64,000 bases of DNA from the NCBI RefSeq assembly GCF_007830445.1, contig NZ_VLKR01000006.1, forward strand, positions 62,001-126,000, given 5' to 3'. The position numbers were made by a program, and so were the translations under genes. Below the pieces are notes generated by a model, which saw nothing but the letters and a program-made list of their open reading frames with translations, was not told the origin of the DNA and searched no databases. The stretch comes from Sphingobacterium siyangense (GTDB taxonomy: Bacteria > Bacteroidota > Bacteroidia > Sphingobacteriales > Sphingobacteriaceae). This document shows, in pieces, positions 8,705 to 18,383 of this stretch. Every line of letters starts with the position of its first letter. The stretch's first letter is position 1.

Positions 8705-10591
8705 TTAGTCTACAAGATATTTCGCCAAAAATCGCTCCAACTCATTATAGTAACCAAAGACATTCTCGTCCCGTTTAAAAGTTCTATCCTCGTCCTCTTT
8801 TAGGATGTATTGTACGGGAATATTATTATTCTTTAATTTCTGTACAAATTGATTTGCATCTGTTACCGAACTAAACCGATCCTTTCCTCCCTGTACCAAT
8901 AGCACCGGTATCTTTACTTTATCCGAATGAAATACAGGTGAAATATTTTTAAATAGCTCAGCCTCCCGAATCGGATTCCCAACTACTTGATACATTTTCT
9001 GCACATACGATTTAAAATATGGCGGTATATCTCTAAAGTAAGTGAACAGATTGGTATAGCCGGAATAAGACACGGCACATTTATAAAGATCAGAATTAAA
9101 ACAAGCAGCGTGTAGCGCCGAATAGCCTCCGAAACCTTTCCCTACAATAGCGACACGTTCCCGATCAGCAATTCCTTCTTTAATCAACCATTTTACTCCA
9201 TCAGTAATATCATCCTGAATCTTCCCGCCCCATTCCTTAAATCCCGCAGTCCAAAACTTCTTACCAAAACCGGTCGATCCCCTATAGTTCATCTGAAAAA
9301 CCAAATAACCCCTGTTCGCCAAAAACTGCGCTTCGTTATCGAATCCCCAAACCTCCCGTCCGTTAGGTCCATCATGGGGCAATACAACCATAGGCAGATT
9401 TTTGCGATTGGAATGAATGGGATAAGTTAAATAACCCGAAATCTGAATGCCATCTCTCGCCGTATAAGTGATATACTCATTTGGAGAAAGTTCTTTGTCT
9501 TTTAGATCGGAATTATTATCTGTTAGCTTCGTTAATTTTTGAGTCGAAAAATCATAGAAATAAATCCCGCCCGGGTTTACGTCCGTATAGGTTTTGATAA
9601 TGACCTTGTTCCCCGAAATATCAGTATTCAATACCTGAAACTCAAAGCCATCAATCTGCTTCGACAATTGATCATATTTCTTTTTGGTAGCCTCATCAAA
9701 AAAATGTCTGTTCTGTCTTGATGTGCTATAATTGACAAATAACAGCTTATTCTGTTCAGTGAAATACCCCCCAGGGCTCACGTCAACATCTTTATGACTA
9801 TATAGCTCGCCCAGCTCTTTTTGGTTTAATAAATCATAACTTACCAAGGCCAGTTTATCCCTGTCTATATTGGATAAAGCATAAATGATGGCATTTGAAC
9901 TATCCTTATAACCCAGTGGAGTAAAACTACTTTCAACATCACATCGTATAATCTCTTTAAATGGTTCTGTTTCTGAACTTCTATAGAGCACAGATTGCTG
10001 TACAGAATCGTTGGCCACAGCCAATCGTACCTGCCCATCATTAGATACAACCCAGGAGCTCATATTTCCGGGATTCTGTAAAACCAATTCCCGAGGCCTC
10101 CCGTCTAAATAGATACGATAAAGGTCAAAAAAAGAAGAGTCTCTATCGTTGATTCCCGCTATAAAACTATCACCTCCGGTCGCCATAGCATGAATCCATC
10201 GAAACCGACCTCGTACCGGTTTAATCAATGGCCAAATCTTTTCTGTGTTGATGTCCACAGCATATAAACGTAAACTGTCCTGCGAAGATTGTTCCGTCAA
10301 AAAGGAAATTTTTGAATCATTGTTCCAAGCGAAGGATTTTACATTAATATCATTTTGATAAGTAAGCTGTTTGGAACTATCCTTATTGATCAAATCTATT
10401 AAATAGATATTTTTGCAATGATTATCTAAGCCAATGTAAGCGATAAATCGACCATTTGGAGAAATCTTAAAATTTGATTTTTCAGGTGTAGAAAAAAATT
10501 GATTTATTGGAATAAGATCAACACTATGTCGTTGACACCCCAACATGATCATGGCAGAAAAAAACAAACCTATCCAAAATTTCATCCTCAT
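8705..10591 (-). CDS. S9 (prolyl oligopeptidase)-like lipoprotein with lost catalytic Ser and His
   Basis: A 628-residue protein with a lipoprotein signal (IMLGC lipobox), an N-terminal beta-propeller (about residues 30-360) and a C-terminal alpha/beta-hydrolase domain like acylaminoacyl peptidases. The nucleophile elbow, normally GxSxGGY, reads GKGFGGY with Gly at about residue 486. The Asp is present in QGGKDRF (about 571). The His, usually in EGHxF, is Arg in EDRTF (about 603). The protein is otherwise full length with intact frame, so it looks like a maintained pseudo-enzyme rather than decay. It is 12 bases upstream of the kinase gene, which suggests a sensing or scaffold role (inference). 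Confidence 0.9.
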   Translation of the reverse strand: MRMKFWIGLFFSAMIMLGCQRHSVDLIPINQFFSTPEKSNFKISPNGRFIAYIGLDNHCKNIYLIDLINKDSSKQLTYQNDINVKSFAWNNDSKISFLTEQSSQDSLRLYAVDINTEKIWPLIKPVRGRFRWIHAMATGGDSFIAGINDRDSSFFDLYRIYLDGRPRELVLQNPGNMSSWVVSNDGQVRLAVANDSVQQSVLYRSSETEPFKEIIRCDVESSFTPLGYKDSSNAIIYALSNIDRDKLALVSYDLLNQKELGELYSHKDVDVSPGGYFTEQNKLLFVNYSTSRQNRHFFDEATKKKYDQLSKQIDGFEFQVLNTDISGNKVIIKTYTDVNPGGIYFYDFSTQKLTKLTDNNSDLKDKELSPNEYITYTARDGIQISGYLTYPIHSNRKNLPMVVLPHDGPNGREVWGFDNEAQFLANRGYLVFQMNYRGSTGFGKKFWTAGFKEWGGKIQDDITDGVKWLIKEGIADRERVAIVGKGFGGYSALHAACFNSDLYKCAVSYSGYTNLFTYFRDIPPYFKSYVQKMYQVVGNPIREAELFKNISPVFHSDKVKIPVLLVQGGKDRFSSVTDANQFVQKLKNNNIPVQYILKEDEDRTFKRDENVFGYYNELERFLAKYLVD

Positions 10592-10762
10592 AATCCCAAA
10601 TACATCCTTATCATTTATTCCAAATATTGCAATTAAATACGGAATTGCATGAAATGCAACCTTATTTTTACAAGATATAGTAATTAAATGTAATATTCAA
10701 ACTTATCTCGGTTCTGTCCTTTAGAATCTTTTTTATCGCAGAAAAATAGCGTATTTTTGCAT

Positions 10763-11053
10763 ATGTTTTTATACAATGTCTCCGTTATAGCAGAAGAAAC
10801 AATCCATCAAGAGGTCGTTTCATGGATTCAGGATAATATCGTGCAATCCCAAAAATTTCAAGTGCATTTTCTGGAAATGCTACAGTCTCCACACGAAGGT
10901 ATGACCTACTGCATTCAAGTTATACTCCCTACAGAAGACCATATAGCAGATTTTCAGCAAGTGCATCTAATTCCATTACAACAACTCATTTCGGAAGTAT
11001 ATAAAGACAAGGTGTTCCTTTTCGACAGTACCATGAAGTATCTAAAAAAATAA
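10763..11053 (+). CDS. DUF4286 family protein
   Basis: A small protein of 96 residues (MFLYNVSVIAEETIHQEVV) that fits DUF4286, a Bacteroidota family of unknown function with a ferredoxin-like length. The frame also has an upstream TTG at 10757, but ATG at 10763 is preferred because it opens on the family's usual first residues. A TATTTTTG at 10752-10759 resembles the Bacteroidota -7 element but is too close to the ATG to be its promoter with confidence. Confidence 0.8.
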   Translation: MFLYNVSVIAEETIHQEVVSWIQDNIVQSQKFQVHFLEMLQSPHEGMTYCIQVILPTEDHIADFQQVHLIPLQQLISEVYKDKVFLFDSTMKYLKK

Positions 11054-11082
11054 AAGAGCTCTGTGGAGCTCTTTTATTTTTT
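11052..11082. terminator. Bidirectional terminator
   Basis: AAAAGAGCTC and GAGCTCTTTT form a perfect 10-base stem with a TGTG loop (11052-11075), with A and T runs on both sides. It overlaps the stop codons of the convergent DUF4286 and DUF983 genes and can serve both. Confidence 0.85.
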
Positions 11083-11526
11083 TATTTCATTAATATCGTT
11101 ACCATCTTCTTCAAAGTTCTTATTATTCTTTTCACCTATCTCTGCCGCCAATTCATAGCGCGGATCATAACTGATTTTTGGCGTTAAAAAATGAAGTAAA
11201 ATCAAACGGGCATATCTAAAATTAAAAGGTGCGAAGACCAAAATGGTTACAGCTAGACCAATCAGATAAGACCAAGGAGACTCGCTTCCTGTCAAAATTG
11301 CGATAGCAACAGATACAGTAACAATCTCAGCGACAGACAAAGCATAACTCACATACATGGCAGCATAGAAATACCCCGGCTCAACCTCGTACTTGACACC
11401 ACAATAAGGGCAAGTATCATTCATATGCTGCTTATGTAAACTGTATACCTTTCCTACAAATACATTACCAATATGACACTTCGGACATTTGGAATGTATC
11501 ATTGCATGGAATTTGGATGTGGGCAT
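11074..11526 (-). CDS. DUF983 family membrane protein
   Basis: A 150-residue protein. Two CxxC pairs near the N-terminus (SKCPKCHIGNVF and DTCPYCGVKYEVEPGYFYAAMYVSY, the latter cut here to its core CPYC) form a likely zinc ribbon, followed by two hydrophobic segments. This matches DUF983, of unknown function; in other phyla it can neighbour cytochrome oxidase genes. It is 7 bases downstream of a small membrane protein gene and probably co-transcribed. Confidence 0.85.
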   Translation of the reverse strand: MPTSKFHAMIHSKCPKCHIGNVFVGKVYSLHKQHMNDTCPYCGVKYEVEPGYFYAAMYVSYALSVAEIVTVSVAIAILTGSESPWSYLIGLAVTILVFAPFNFRYARLILLHFLTPKISYDPRYELAAEIGEKNNKNFEEDGNDINEIKK

Positions 11527-11533
11527 TAAGAAT

Positions 11534-11797
11534 CTATTTTATTTCGTTTAAAAATTTCTTTGTTACGGGGTTCTTCTTGCGGTATTTTTTATACCATAAA
11601 TAACCAAGGCCCGCCGCGGCTAGATAAGGTATTACCAATAGAAACAAAATACCGTCATTCAGACCTCTTCCTTGCATATTTCCTTCCTTCGTAGAATTCT
11701 CAGCGTTCAATGTACACATCGCACACTGTCCGTACGAAACAGACACAGCCGAGCAGCTTAAGGTAAATATTAGGAGTAAATATTTAAACCATTTCAT
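11534..11797 (-). CDS. Small exported membrane protein with CAMC motif
   Basis: An 87-residue protein. A signal peptide (WFKYLLLIFTLSCSAVSVSYG) is followed by QCAMCTLNAENS, then a second hydrophobic segment (GILFLLVIPYLAAAGLGYLW) and a basic tail. The mature N-terminal CxxC would face the periplasm. I know this arrangement from small Bacteroidota proteins of unknown function. It is in the same tight group as the DUF983 gene, 27 bases after the pseudouridine synthase. Confidence 0.75.
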   Translation of the reverse strand: MKWFKYLLLIFTLSCSAVSVSYGQCAMCTLNAENSTKEGNMQGRGLNDGILFLLVIPYLAAAGLGYLWYKKYRKKNPVTKKFLNEIK

Positions 11798-11824
11798 AGC
11801 ACAAAGGTACTGAAATTTTAACGA

Positions 11825-12535
11825 TTAGCGTGCCAAAGATTCAAATTTATCCCAAAAGCCATCTTTCGGCAAAGAAGCGATCAATTCCATCTTATCCTTT
11901 TTTATTGGATGCGTAAAGGTCAATGAACGAGAATGTAAACAAATACTGCCCAAAGAACTGCCTCTTGGATATCCATACTTATTATCACCAACAATAGGAC
12001 ATCCCATCGCTGCAAGTTGCGCACGAATCTGATGTGTACGACCTGTTAAAGGCTCTACGCGCAGCAAATAGAATCCATTCAACTCACCCACCAATGTATA
12101 ATCCAACTCGGCATAACTTCCGCCTTTCACCTCGCGTGGAAAGGCCTTTGTTACCCTTGTTTGTCTATTCCGAACCAACCAATTGATAAGTTTCCCCTCA
12201 GTTTTTCGCGGACGCTGTCTAACGATTGCCAAATAGGTCTTTTTCACATGTCTATCCTGAAAAAATTTATTCATTCGCTCTAGCGCCTTGCTTGTTTTGG
12301 CGAACAAAATCATACCACTAACAGGTCTATCTAATCGATGAATAACACCAACAAATGCTTCATTTGGCTTATCATATTTCTTTTTCAAATATACTTTCAC
12401 CATATCTTCTAAAGATAGGTCTCCTGTTTCATCCACCTGCACAATATCCCCGGCTTTCTTATTTATAGCGATGAGATGATTGTCTTCGTAAATGACGTCT
12501 TTATCGGTTATTTCGCTGTGATTCATTTCTTTCAA
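11825..12535 (-). CDS. RluA-family RNA pseudouridine synthase
   Basis: A 236-residue pseudouridine synthase without an S4 domain. The catalytic motif [15 protein letters not shown] contains the essential Asp, and [19 protein letters not shown] is the conserved downstream motif. The start at 12535 opens [18 protein letters not shown]; Met4 is an alternative. The target RNA cannot be told from the sequence. Confidence 0.92.
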   Translation of the reverse strand: MKEMNHSEITDKDVIYEDNHLIAINKKAGDIVQVDETGDLSLEDMVKVYLKKKYDKPNEAFVGVIHRLDRPVSGMILFAKTSKALERMNKFFQDRHVKKTYLAIVRQRPRKTEGKLINWLVRNRQTRVTKAFPREVKGGSYAELDYTLVGELNGFYLLRVEPLTGRTHQIRAQLAAMGCPIVGDNKYGYPRGSSLGSICLHSRSLTFTHPIKKDKMELIASLPKDGFWDKFESLAR

Positions 12536-12611
12536 ATATAAAAGGGTTATCCAAATACTATACAGTGCTAAGACCTGTTGAGTTGGATCCCATAATGACG
12601 CTATTATTTAT

Positions 12612-12643
12612 TAAAAAAGGCCCTACGCAAGCGTACAGCCTTT
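12612..12643 (-). terminator. Terminator of the mla operon
   Basis: AAAGGC (12616-12621) pairs with GCCTTT (12638-12643), with an inner TACGC/GCGTA stem and an AA loop. The minus strand continues into a T-run. It follows the mlaD stop by 25 bases. Confidence 0.75.
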
Positions 12644-12667
12644 CCTTATGTTCTTTTTTAACACAAC

Positions 12668-13672
12668 TTACTTTGCAGTGTCCGCTTTAAGCAACTCAGC
12701 TTTTTTCGCATCCTCCTTCATCTTCTTTTTAAAGAAACCACGCAACAAGAAATTATGCTGCAATGCCTCCATATTCTCGTCCAGTTTGGATGTGCTCGAA
12801 TTTAAATTATTGATTGCCGATTTAATTTGATTTGCCGATGCCGGGTCATTCAATAACACACCCACCGCATTATCTTTATCATTCAATCGACTTGAAGCAT
12901 TATTCAAATTGTTTATCAATGCATTTGCTGTCTGAGAAACTCCTTGCAACTGCGCTGCAGACTGACGCAGGTTAGAGAATATAGCGGTATCAGTCGTTAA
13001 ATCATGAATCAAGCCCTTATTGCTATTTAAAGAGTTTGTCAAGGTAACCAAATTAGCAGATGCTTTATTCGCATTATTCATTGCAGCACTGATTGACAAT
13101 AATGTAGCACGCAATGTATTAACCATAGAAGTATCGGTCAACATCGCTCCAACCATTCCTTTTCCGTCCGCCAATCCACGTGATATTTCTACAAAGTCAG
13201 TCGTAATCTTTGCTAAGTTTTCATTATTTACCTGCAATGTTTCCATCATTGCTTCCATGTCCGCAGTCTTCGCCGAACGCAAGAAATCACCTGTCTCCAC
13301 TGTTGGCGCATTTTGCGACCCTCCAGAAATCACTACGATCTTGTTACCAATCAAACCGTCCGAGCCCAATTTTGTTACAGCATCTTTACGAATATATTCA
13401 GCAGATTTCTCCTCGATTGTCAATACCACCTCAACATCCTGCACGCTTTTAAAATGTATATTCTTAATGATCCCTACCTTAACCCCAGAAAACCACACAT
13501 TACTCCCCACTTTCAATCCAGCGACATCGGGAAATGAAGTCGTAATTTCGATATTTCTAGTAAATTTCTTTTGCTGGCTACCCAAAATAAAAATACCCGC
13601 TAAAAGAATCAATACGCCTAAAAAAACAAAAATACCGACAATGATTGCTCTTTTATTTTCTGCCTTACTCAT
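12668..13672 (-). CDS. mlaD: MlaD-like MCE domain lipid-binding protein
   Basis: A 334-residue protein anchored by an N-terminal membrane segment (IIVGIFVFLGVLILLAGIFI). The MCE domain (about 38-115: FPDVAGLKVGSNVWFSGVKV) is followed by long helices with many Asn, Ala and Ser, which would form a tunnel-like needle. It delivers phospholipids across the periplasm as part of an MlaFE-type ABC complex. It is the last gene of a leftward mlaE-mlaF-mlaD operon, 5 bases after mlaF. Confidence 0.92.
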   Translation of the reverse strand: MSKAENKRAIIVGIFVFLGVLILLAGIFILGSQQKKFTRNIEITTSFPDVAGLKVGSNVWFSGVKVGIIKNIHFKSVQDVEVVLTIEEKSAEYIRKDAVTKLGSDGLIGNKIVVISGGSQNAPTVETGDFLRSAKTADMEAMMETLQVNNENLAKITTDFVEISRGLADGKGMVGAMLTDTSMVNTLRATLLSISAAMNNANKASANLVTLTNSLNSNKGLIHDLTTDTAIFSNLRQSAAQLQGVSQTANALINNLNNASSRLNDKDNAVGVLLNDPASANQIKSAINNLNSSTSKLDENMEALQHNFLLRGFFKKKMKEDAKKAELLKADTAK

Positions 13673-13677
13673 GTATA

Positions 13678-14451
13678 TTATAGAATAAAATTATAATTAT
13701 AAAACGCTCTTACACGTGCGTCATCTGTATCAAAAATCTCTTCAAAAGACCCCTGTCTTTCAAACTTGCCATCCAACAACATTACAATACGGTCTCCCAC
13801 CTCTTTCGCACAAGCTAAATCATGCGTAATAATAATTGATGCTGTTTTATACCTCTCCTGAACCTCATTAATCAATCCATTAATCTCCAAACAAGTGATC
13901 GGATCTAGTCCTGCTGTTGGTTCATCGTACATCATGATTTCAGGTCTAAGAATCAGTGTGCGCGCAATACCAATTCGTTTACGTTGTCCACCCGACAACT
14001 CCGATGGCATCTGATTGATAGCTTGCGAAAGCCCTACTCCATCCAAAACCTCTTCTACAGCGTAGTTGATCTCCGAACGTGTTAAGTTCCGTTTATTTCG
14101 AACCAATGGAAATTCCAAATTTTCGCGCACAGTCATACTATCATAAAGCGCACTATTCTGAAAAGAAAACCCTATTTTTAAGCGTAATTCACGCAGTTCG
14201 CGATCATTTAATTCAAGAACTGACTCTCCCAAAACATTGATCGTCCCCTCATCCGGTCTTAATAAACCAGAAATCAATTTGATCAACACTGATTTCCCCG
14301 TTCCAGAACGTCCAAGCACAACGAGATTTTCTTCTTTATATAAATCCAGGTTGACACCACGTAGGACGTGATTATCACCGAAAGACTTGCTAACATCCCT
14401 AATTTCAATGACCGGCTTCGAATGGTCGATGGTTGATTTAATCTTTTCCAT
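13678..14451 (-). CDS. mlaF: MlaF-like ABC transporter ATPase
   Basis: A 257-residue ATPase. Walker A is GRSGTGKS, the ABC signature is ELSGGQRKRIGIARTL, Walker B is IMMYDEPTAGLD and the switch His is in ITHD. It powers lipid transport with the MlaE permease and MlaD. The gene is 6 bases from mlaE and 5 bases from mlaD. Confidence 0.95.
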   Translation of the reverse strand: MEKIKSTIDHSKPVIEIRDVSKSFGDNHVLRGVNLDLYKEENLVVLGRSGTGKSVLIKLISGLLRPDEGTINVLGESVLELNDRELRELRLKIGFSFQNSALYDSMTVRENLEFPLVRNKRNLTRSEINYAVEEVLDGVGLSQAINQMPSELSGGQRKRIGIARTLILRPEIMMYDEPTAGLDPITCLEINGLINEVQERYKTASIIITHDLACAKEVGDRIVMLLDGKFERQGSFEEIFDTDDARVRAFYNYNFIL

Positions 14452-14457
14452 AGCTCG

Positions 14458-15216
14458 CTATCCAAAGAACGATAAAACTTGAACAATAATTATTTCCTCA
14501 ATAAATACAAGGAACATCGAAGCTACAACGGCAGCATTGGCTGCCTTACCCACACCTTCAGTCCCCTTTGAAGAAAAATAACCGCAATAACAACTTACAG
14601 CTCCAATAGTAAAACCAAATATAACCGCACGCAAAACCATAGCACCTAAATCCTTAAATGCTATCGTCTCAAATACTTGCGTAAAAAAACTCAAAAAGCT
14701 TAAGTCGTCTTTACTCATCATACTTAGGTAACCGCCTAAAAGACCTATACCCGCTACATAAAAACATAGTACAGGAATCCCAATAGTTGTAGCTAATATT
14801 CTACTTACAATAAGATACTTATATGGATTAGTTCCCGAAACTTCCATGGCATCGATTTGCTCCGTGACATTCATCGAACTTAGTTCCGCACCGATTTGCG
14901 AGCCCACTTTACCCGAAGCTATTAAAGCTGTCACCAGCGGTGCAAGAGCACGAACAATAGCAATCGAAATAAGCGAAGGCAACATCGAAGTCGCCCCGAA
15001 TTCTTCCAAAGAAGGACGCGATTGTTTTGTAAAGACAAATCCAACAATAAACCCCGTTAAACTGATCAAAGGCAAAGATTTGTAGCCTATTTCATAGCAC
15101 TGGCGGACAATTTCTTTAAATTCATATGGTGGAGTTACCAATTCGCGCCAAAACCGTAGCAAAAAACGGTGAATGTTTGCGAATTCTAGAAAAAAAGTCT
15201 GAAGTTTTTTAGCCAT
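14458..15216 (-). CDS. mlaE: MlaE-like ABC permease
   Basis: A 252-residue integral membrane protein of the MlaE/YrbE family. The conserved centre reads APLVTALIASGKVGSQIGAEL, then VTEQIDAMEVSGTNPYKYL. The C-terminus ends in hydrophobic helices. It is the first gene of the mla operon, with ATG at 15216. The 256 bases upstream separate it from a divergent gene and hold no other feature I can support. Confidence 0.94.
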   Translation of the reverse strand: MAKKLQTFFLEFANIHRFLLRFWRELVTPPYEFKEIVRQCYEIGYKSLPLISLTGFIVGFVFTKQSRPSLEEFGATSMLPSLISIAIVRALAPLVTALIASGKVGSQIGAELSSMNVTEQIDAMEVSGTNPYKYLIVSRILATTIGIPVLCFYVAGIGLLGGYLSMMSKDDLSFLSFFTQVFETIAFKDLGAMVLRAVIFGFTIGAVSCYCGYFSSKGTEGVGKAANAAVVASMFLVFIEEIIIVQVLSFFG

Positions 15217-15472
15217 TTAAATGATGTCTATTTCAAATTAATGTGTCATAAAACACGTCTTATGCTGAACAAACACGTAGCAATTCGAGCGGTAAAGGTA
15301 AATAAAAAATATGTATCTAAAATTGTCGTTTATGTAAAAAGATCATCAATTTGACTTTTATATAAAAAAAATCAGATTTCCAGTGTACCGATTAAACCAT
15401 TTTATACGTTATGCTGTCATAATAACAAAGACAATACAATAGAGTTTTGTCACACTTTTAAATATTACAGTC

Positions 15473-17041
15473 ATGAAAAATTTAGGCAACATAAAATATT
15501 GGGTACTTGGTTTTATAGGTATCGCTTCTTTTTCAAGTTGCGCGACTTCAATGGCCCAACGGAGTGGATATAATGGTTATAACAATTATAACAATGCTGG
15601 AGTTTCGTTCCAGATGTTCTATGATCAACTCTCCCCTTACGGACAATGGGTTAATGATCCCAATTATGGTTATGTCTGGATTCCGGACGTTGGCCCGAAC
15701 TTCCAGCCTTATGCAACCAATGGTTATTGGACAATGACCGACTATGGTAATACCTGGGTATCCAACTATGACTGGGGTTGGGCTCCATTTCACTATGGTC
15801 GCTGGAACTACAATGACCGTTATGGATGGGGATGGGTTCCTGACTATGAATGGGGGCCAGCATGGGTAAATTGGCGTCAAAGTAACGACTACTACGGTTG
15901 GGCACCAATGGGCCCGGGCATGAGTATAAATGTATCTGTTAATATTCCAATGAACTTTTGGACATTTGTGGGAGTCAATCACTTTATGAATAGGGATATG
16001 GATAGATATTATGTTAATCGAAGAAATTACAATATTATCTATAACAGAACCACCATTATCAACAATACAACGATAATTAACAACAACTATTATGTTGGTG
16101 GCCCTCGAAGATCTGACATCGAACGTTCGACAGGAAGAAGCGTAACAGTTAATAGAATTGCAAATGCCGATCGACCTGGATCTGCCCGCAGTAGCAGCAA
16201 TCGTAGTAATGAAATCAGTATGTACCGTCCAAATGTAGACCGTAATACAAGATCTTCTGCACGTCCTACAAATGTCGTGGATGCATCTACCCGAACACGT
16301 AATAACAATAGTGAGATTTCAGATCGTACCAATCGTGTTATCAGCAATCGAGACAACATCGATTCAAGATCAGGAAGTCGTGAGTTATATATCGATAACA
16401 GTGGAAATGCTTCTGTAAGGTCTCGTAATGATGCCAACAGCGGTGGCTCGAGTCGTAGTTCAAATAATAATACGAGAAGCAGCGACAATGGAACTGTAAA
16501 TAGAAATACGAACGGTACACAACCTAATTCGAATAACTATGATTTTAGAACACGATCAGGTCGCCAATCGGATGCTTCAAACAATAACAACCCTACATCT
16601 ACCAGTAGAAATAGACAAAATGGCTCCGTTGATAATAATGGTGTTGTAAACGGCAGAAGTACAGACTACAATAGAAACACAGATTATAATTCACGTTCGC
16701 GGTCAAATGCAAGCAGCTCTAATCAGACTGTGCCTCCACGAGTACCGACAACAACGCCGCAACGAAATGGAAATTATGATGGCAGTAGAACACGTTCAAG
16801 CCAACCGGTGTCACAGCCTGTCCAAAATGGAAATAACAACGCTGGCAGCAGGAGCCGTTCGAGCCAACCGGTATCGCAACCTGTAGCACAACCAACTCAA
16901 AATCGGAGCTACGAAAACACAAGAAGTAGATCAAATACAGACAATTCATCGTCCGTATCGCGATCAAGGTCTTCAGAAAGCTCCGGTGAACGTAGCTCTG
17001 GACGTTCTTCACAAGGATCAGAAAGATCTAGAACAAGATAA
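15473..17041 (+). CDS. YXWGXW/DUF6600-like lipoprotein with long disordered tail
   Basis: A 522-residue protein. The N-terminal signal ends in FSSC, a lipobox. Residues about 45-165 are rich in Trp, Tyr and Gly with repeats such as YGQWVNDPNYGYVW, WGWAPFHYGRW and YGWGWVPDYEWGPAWV, matching the YXWGXW/DUF6600 kind of domain. From about residue 210 to the end the sequence is low-complexity Ser, Arg, Asn and Thr with repeated RSRSS and SQPVSQPV units, surely disordered and strongly basic. The role is unknown; an outer-membrane or surface function is likely. Confidence 0.8.
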   Translation: MKNLGNIKYWVLGFIGIASFSSCATSMAQRSGYNGYNNYNNAGVSFQMFYDQLSPYGQWVNDPNYGYVWIPDVGPNFQPYATNGYWTMTDYGNTWVSNYDWGWAPFHYGRWNYNDRYGWGWVPDYEWGPAWVNWRQSNDYYGWAPMGPGMSINVSVNIPMNFWTFVGVNHFMNRDMDRYYVNRRNYNIIYNRTTIINNTTIINNNYYVGGPRRSDIERSTGRSVTVNRIANADRPGSARSSSNRSNEISMYRPNVDRNTRSSARPTNVVDASTRTRNNNSEISDRTNRVISNRDNIDSRSGSRELYIDNSGNASVRSRNDANSGGSSRSSNNNTRSSDNGTVNRNTNGTQPNSNNYDFRTRSGRQSDASNNNNPTSTSRNRQNGSVDNNGVVNGRSTDYNRNTDYNSRSRSNASSSNQTVPPRVPTTTPQRNGNYDGSRTRSSQPVSQPVQNGNNNAGSRSRSSQPVSQPVAQPTQNRSYENTRSRSNTDNSSSVSRSRSSESSGERSSGRSSQGSERSRTR

Positions 17042-17072
17042 TGACAGCCGAGTAAAATAATAATTCATATCT

Positions 17073-17105
17073 GGCGGGTAAAATGAAAAATTTTATCCGC
17101 CTTTT
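17073..17105 (+). terminator. Intrinsic terminator
   Basis: GGCGGGTAAAAT at 17073-17084 pairs with ATTTTATCCGCC ending at 17101 (one wobble), followed by TTTT. It ends the transcript of the disordered-tail lipoprotein. Confidence 0.8.
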
Positions 17106-17201
17106 ATATGCATGTCTTTTTATATTTATCATGAACAATCCATACATTTTCACGTTAATTAGTAAATTTACCGCTTCAAACAAAAAAACAGATCGATAAA
17201 G

Positions 17202-18383
17202 ATGGCTTCATTTACCTCTATATTAGATAATGACTTTTACAAATTCACCATGCAGCATGCTGTGGTTAAGTTGTTTCCAAAGGCCAAGGCACGTTATCAT
17301 TTTATTAACCGGGGACATCATAAATTTCCCGATGGTTTTGACGTGCTCCTGAAGGAAGCCGTCAATGAGATGGCTAATTTGAAGTTAACAAAAGCAGAAA
17401 AGGCATTTTTTGCCAGAACATGTCCTTATATAGACCCAACCTATTTTGACTTTCTTCAAGGTTATCGCTACGATCCCGAAGAGATCAAAATATTCCAGGA
17501 TGGCCCCGACCTTGAAGTCATTATCGAAGGGTACTGGTACCGTACTATTCTTTGGGAGGTTCCGTTGATGTCGCTCATATGTGAACTTTTTTATGAATCC
17601 CAAGGTCTACAACGTGCCTCGGATGCAGAAGTAATCGCCACAGCCAAAGATAAAATCGAAAAATATAAAAAACTCAATATCACAATTGCTGATTTTGGCA
17701 CCCGCAGACGTCATTCTTATGAAGTCCATGATATGGTCGTTCGCACACTGAAGCAATATGGCGAAAAAACATTTATAGGTACCAGCAATGTACATTTGGC
17801 AATGAAATATGAGACGAAACCAATTGGCACACACGCCCATGAATGGTTTATGTTTCACGCCGCCAAATACGGTTATAAAATGGCCAATCTACTTGGTCTT
17901 GAACATTGGTCTGATGTCTACCGAGGTGACCTCGGAATAGCACTATCGGACACCTATACTACGGAAGTTTTCTTTCAGCAATTTGACAAAAAGTTAACCA
18001 AATTATTTGATGGAGTCCGCCACGATAGCGGCGACCCGCTTGAATTTACAGATAAGGTTATTGCACACTATAATAAAAATGGAATCAATCCCCTCTCAAA
18101 GACAATCATATTCTCGGATGGCCTAGACTATGAGAAGGTCGAAAGAATCGCGAGCTACTGTGAGGGAAAAATATTGCATTCCTTTGGCGTTGGCACCAAT
18201 TTCACCAATGATGTGGGACTCAAACCCATGAATATCGTCATTAAGATGACTGACGCTTTACCAGAAGATGATCAATGGACCCCGGTCATTAAGCTATCTG
18301 ACGAACCAATGAAACATACAGGAGATGAGGACTCCATATATATTGCAAAAAAAGTATTAATGATTGATGATGACAATGCATAG
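17202..18383 (+). CDS. pncB: Nicotinate phosphoribosyltransferase
   Basis: A 393-residue enzyme of NAD salvage, joining nicotinate with PRPP using ATP. Motifs include YHFINRGHHKFP near the start, the active-site DFGTRRRHSYE (the His is autophosphorylated in the family), GTSNVHLAMKY, and the phosphate-binding VRHDSGDP. Length is normal. The methyltransferase gene starts within its last codons, so the two are translationally linked. Confidence 0.95.
   Translation: MASFTSILDNDFYKFTMQHAVVKLFPKAKARYHFINRGHHKFPDGFDVLLKEAVNEMANLKLTKAEKAFFARTCPYIDPTYFDFLQGYRYDPEEIKIFQDGPDLEVIIEGYWYRTILWEVPLMSLICELFYESQGLQRASDAEVIATAKDKIEKYKKLNITIADFGTRRRHSYEVHDMVVRTLKQYGEKTFIGTSNVHLAMKYETKPIGTHAHEWFMFHAAKYGYKMANLLGLEHWSDVYRGDLGIALSDTYTTEVFFQQFDKKLTKLFDGVRHDSGDPLEFTDKVIAHYNKNGINPLSKTIIFSDGLDYEKVERIASYCEGKILHSFGVGTNFTNDVGLKPMNIVIKMTDALPEDDQWTPVIKLSDEPMKHTGDEDSIYIAKKVLMIDDDNA

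Noticed and set aside
13020-13688. Open frame of 222 codons on the plus strand
   Set aside because: It lies wholly opposite mlaD, whose protein has clear MCE family features. The antisense frame has no family features.
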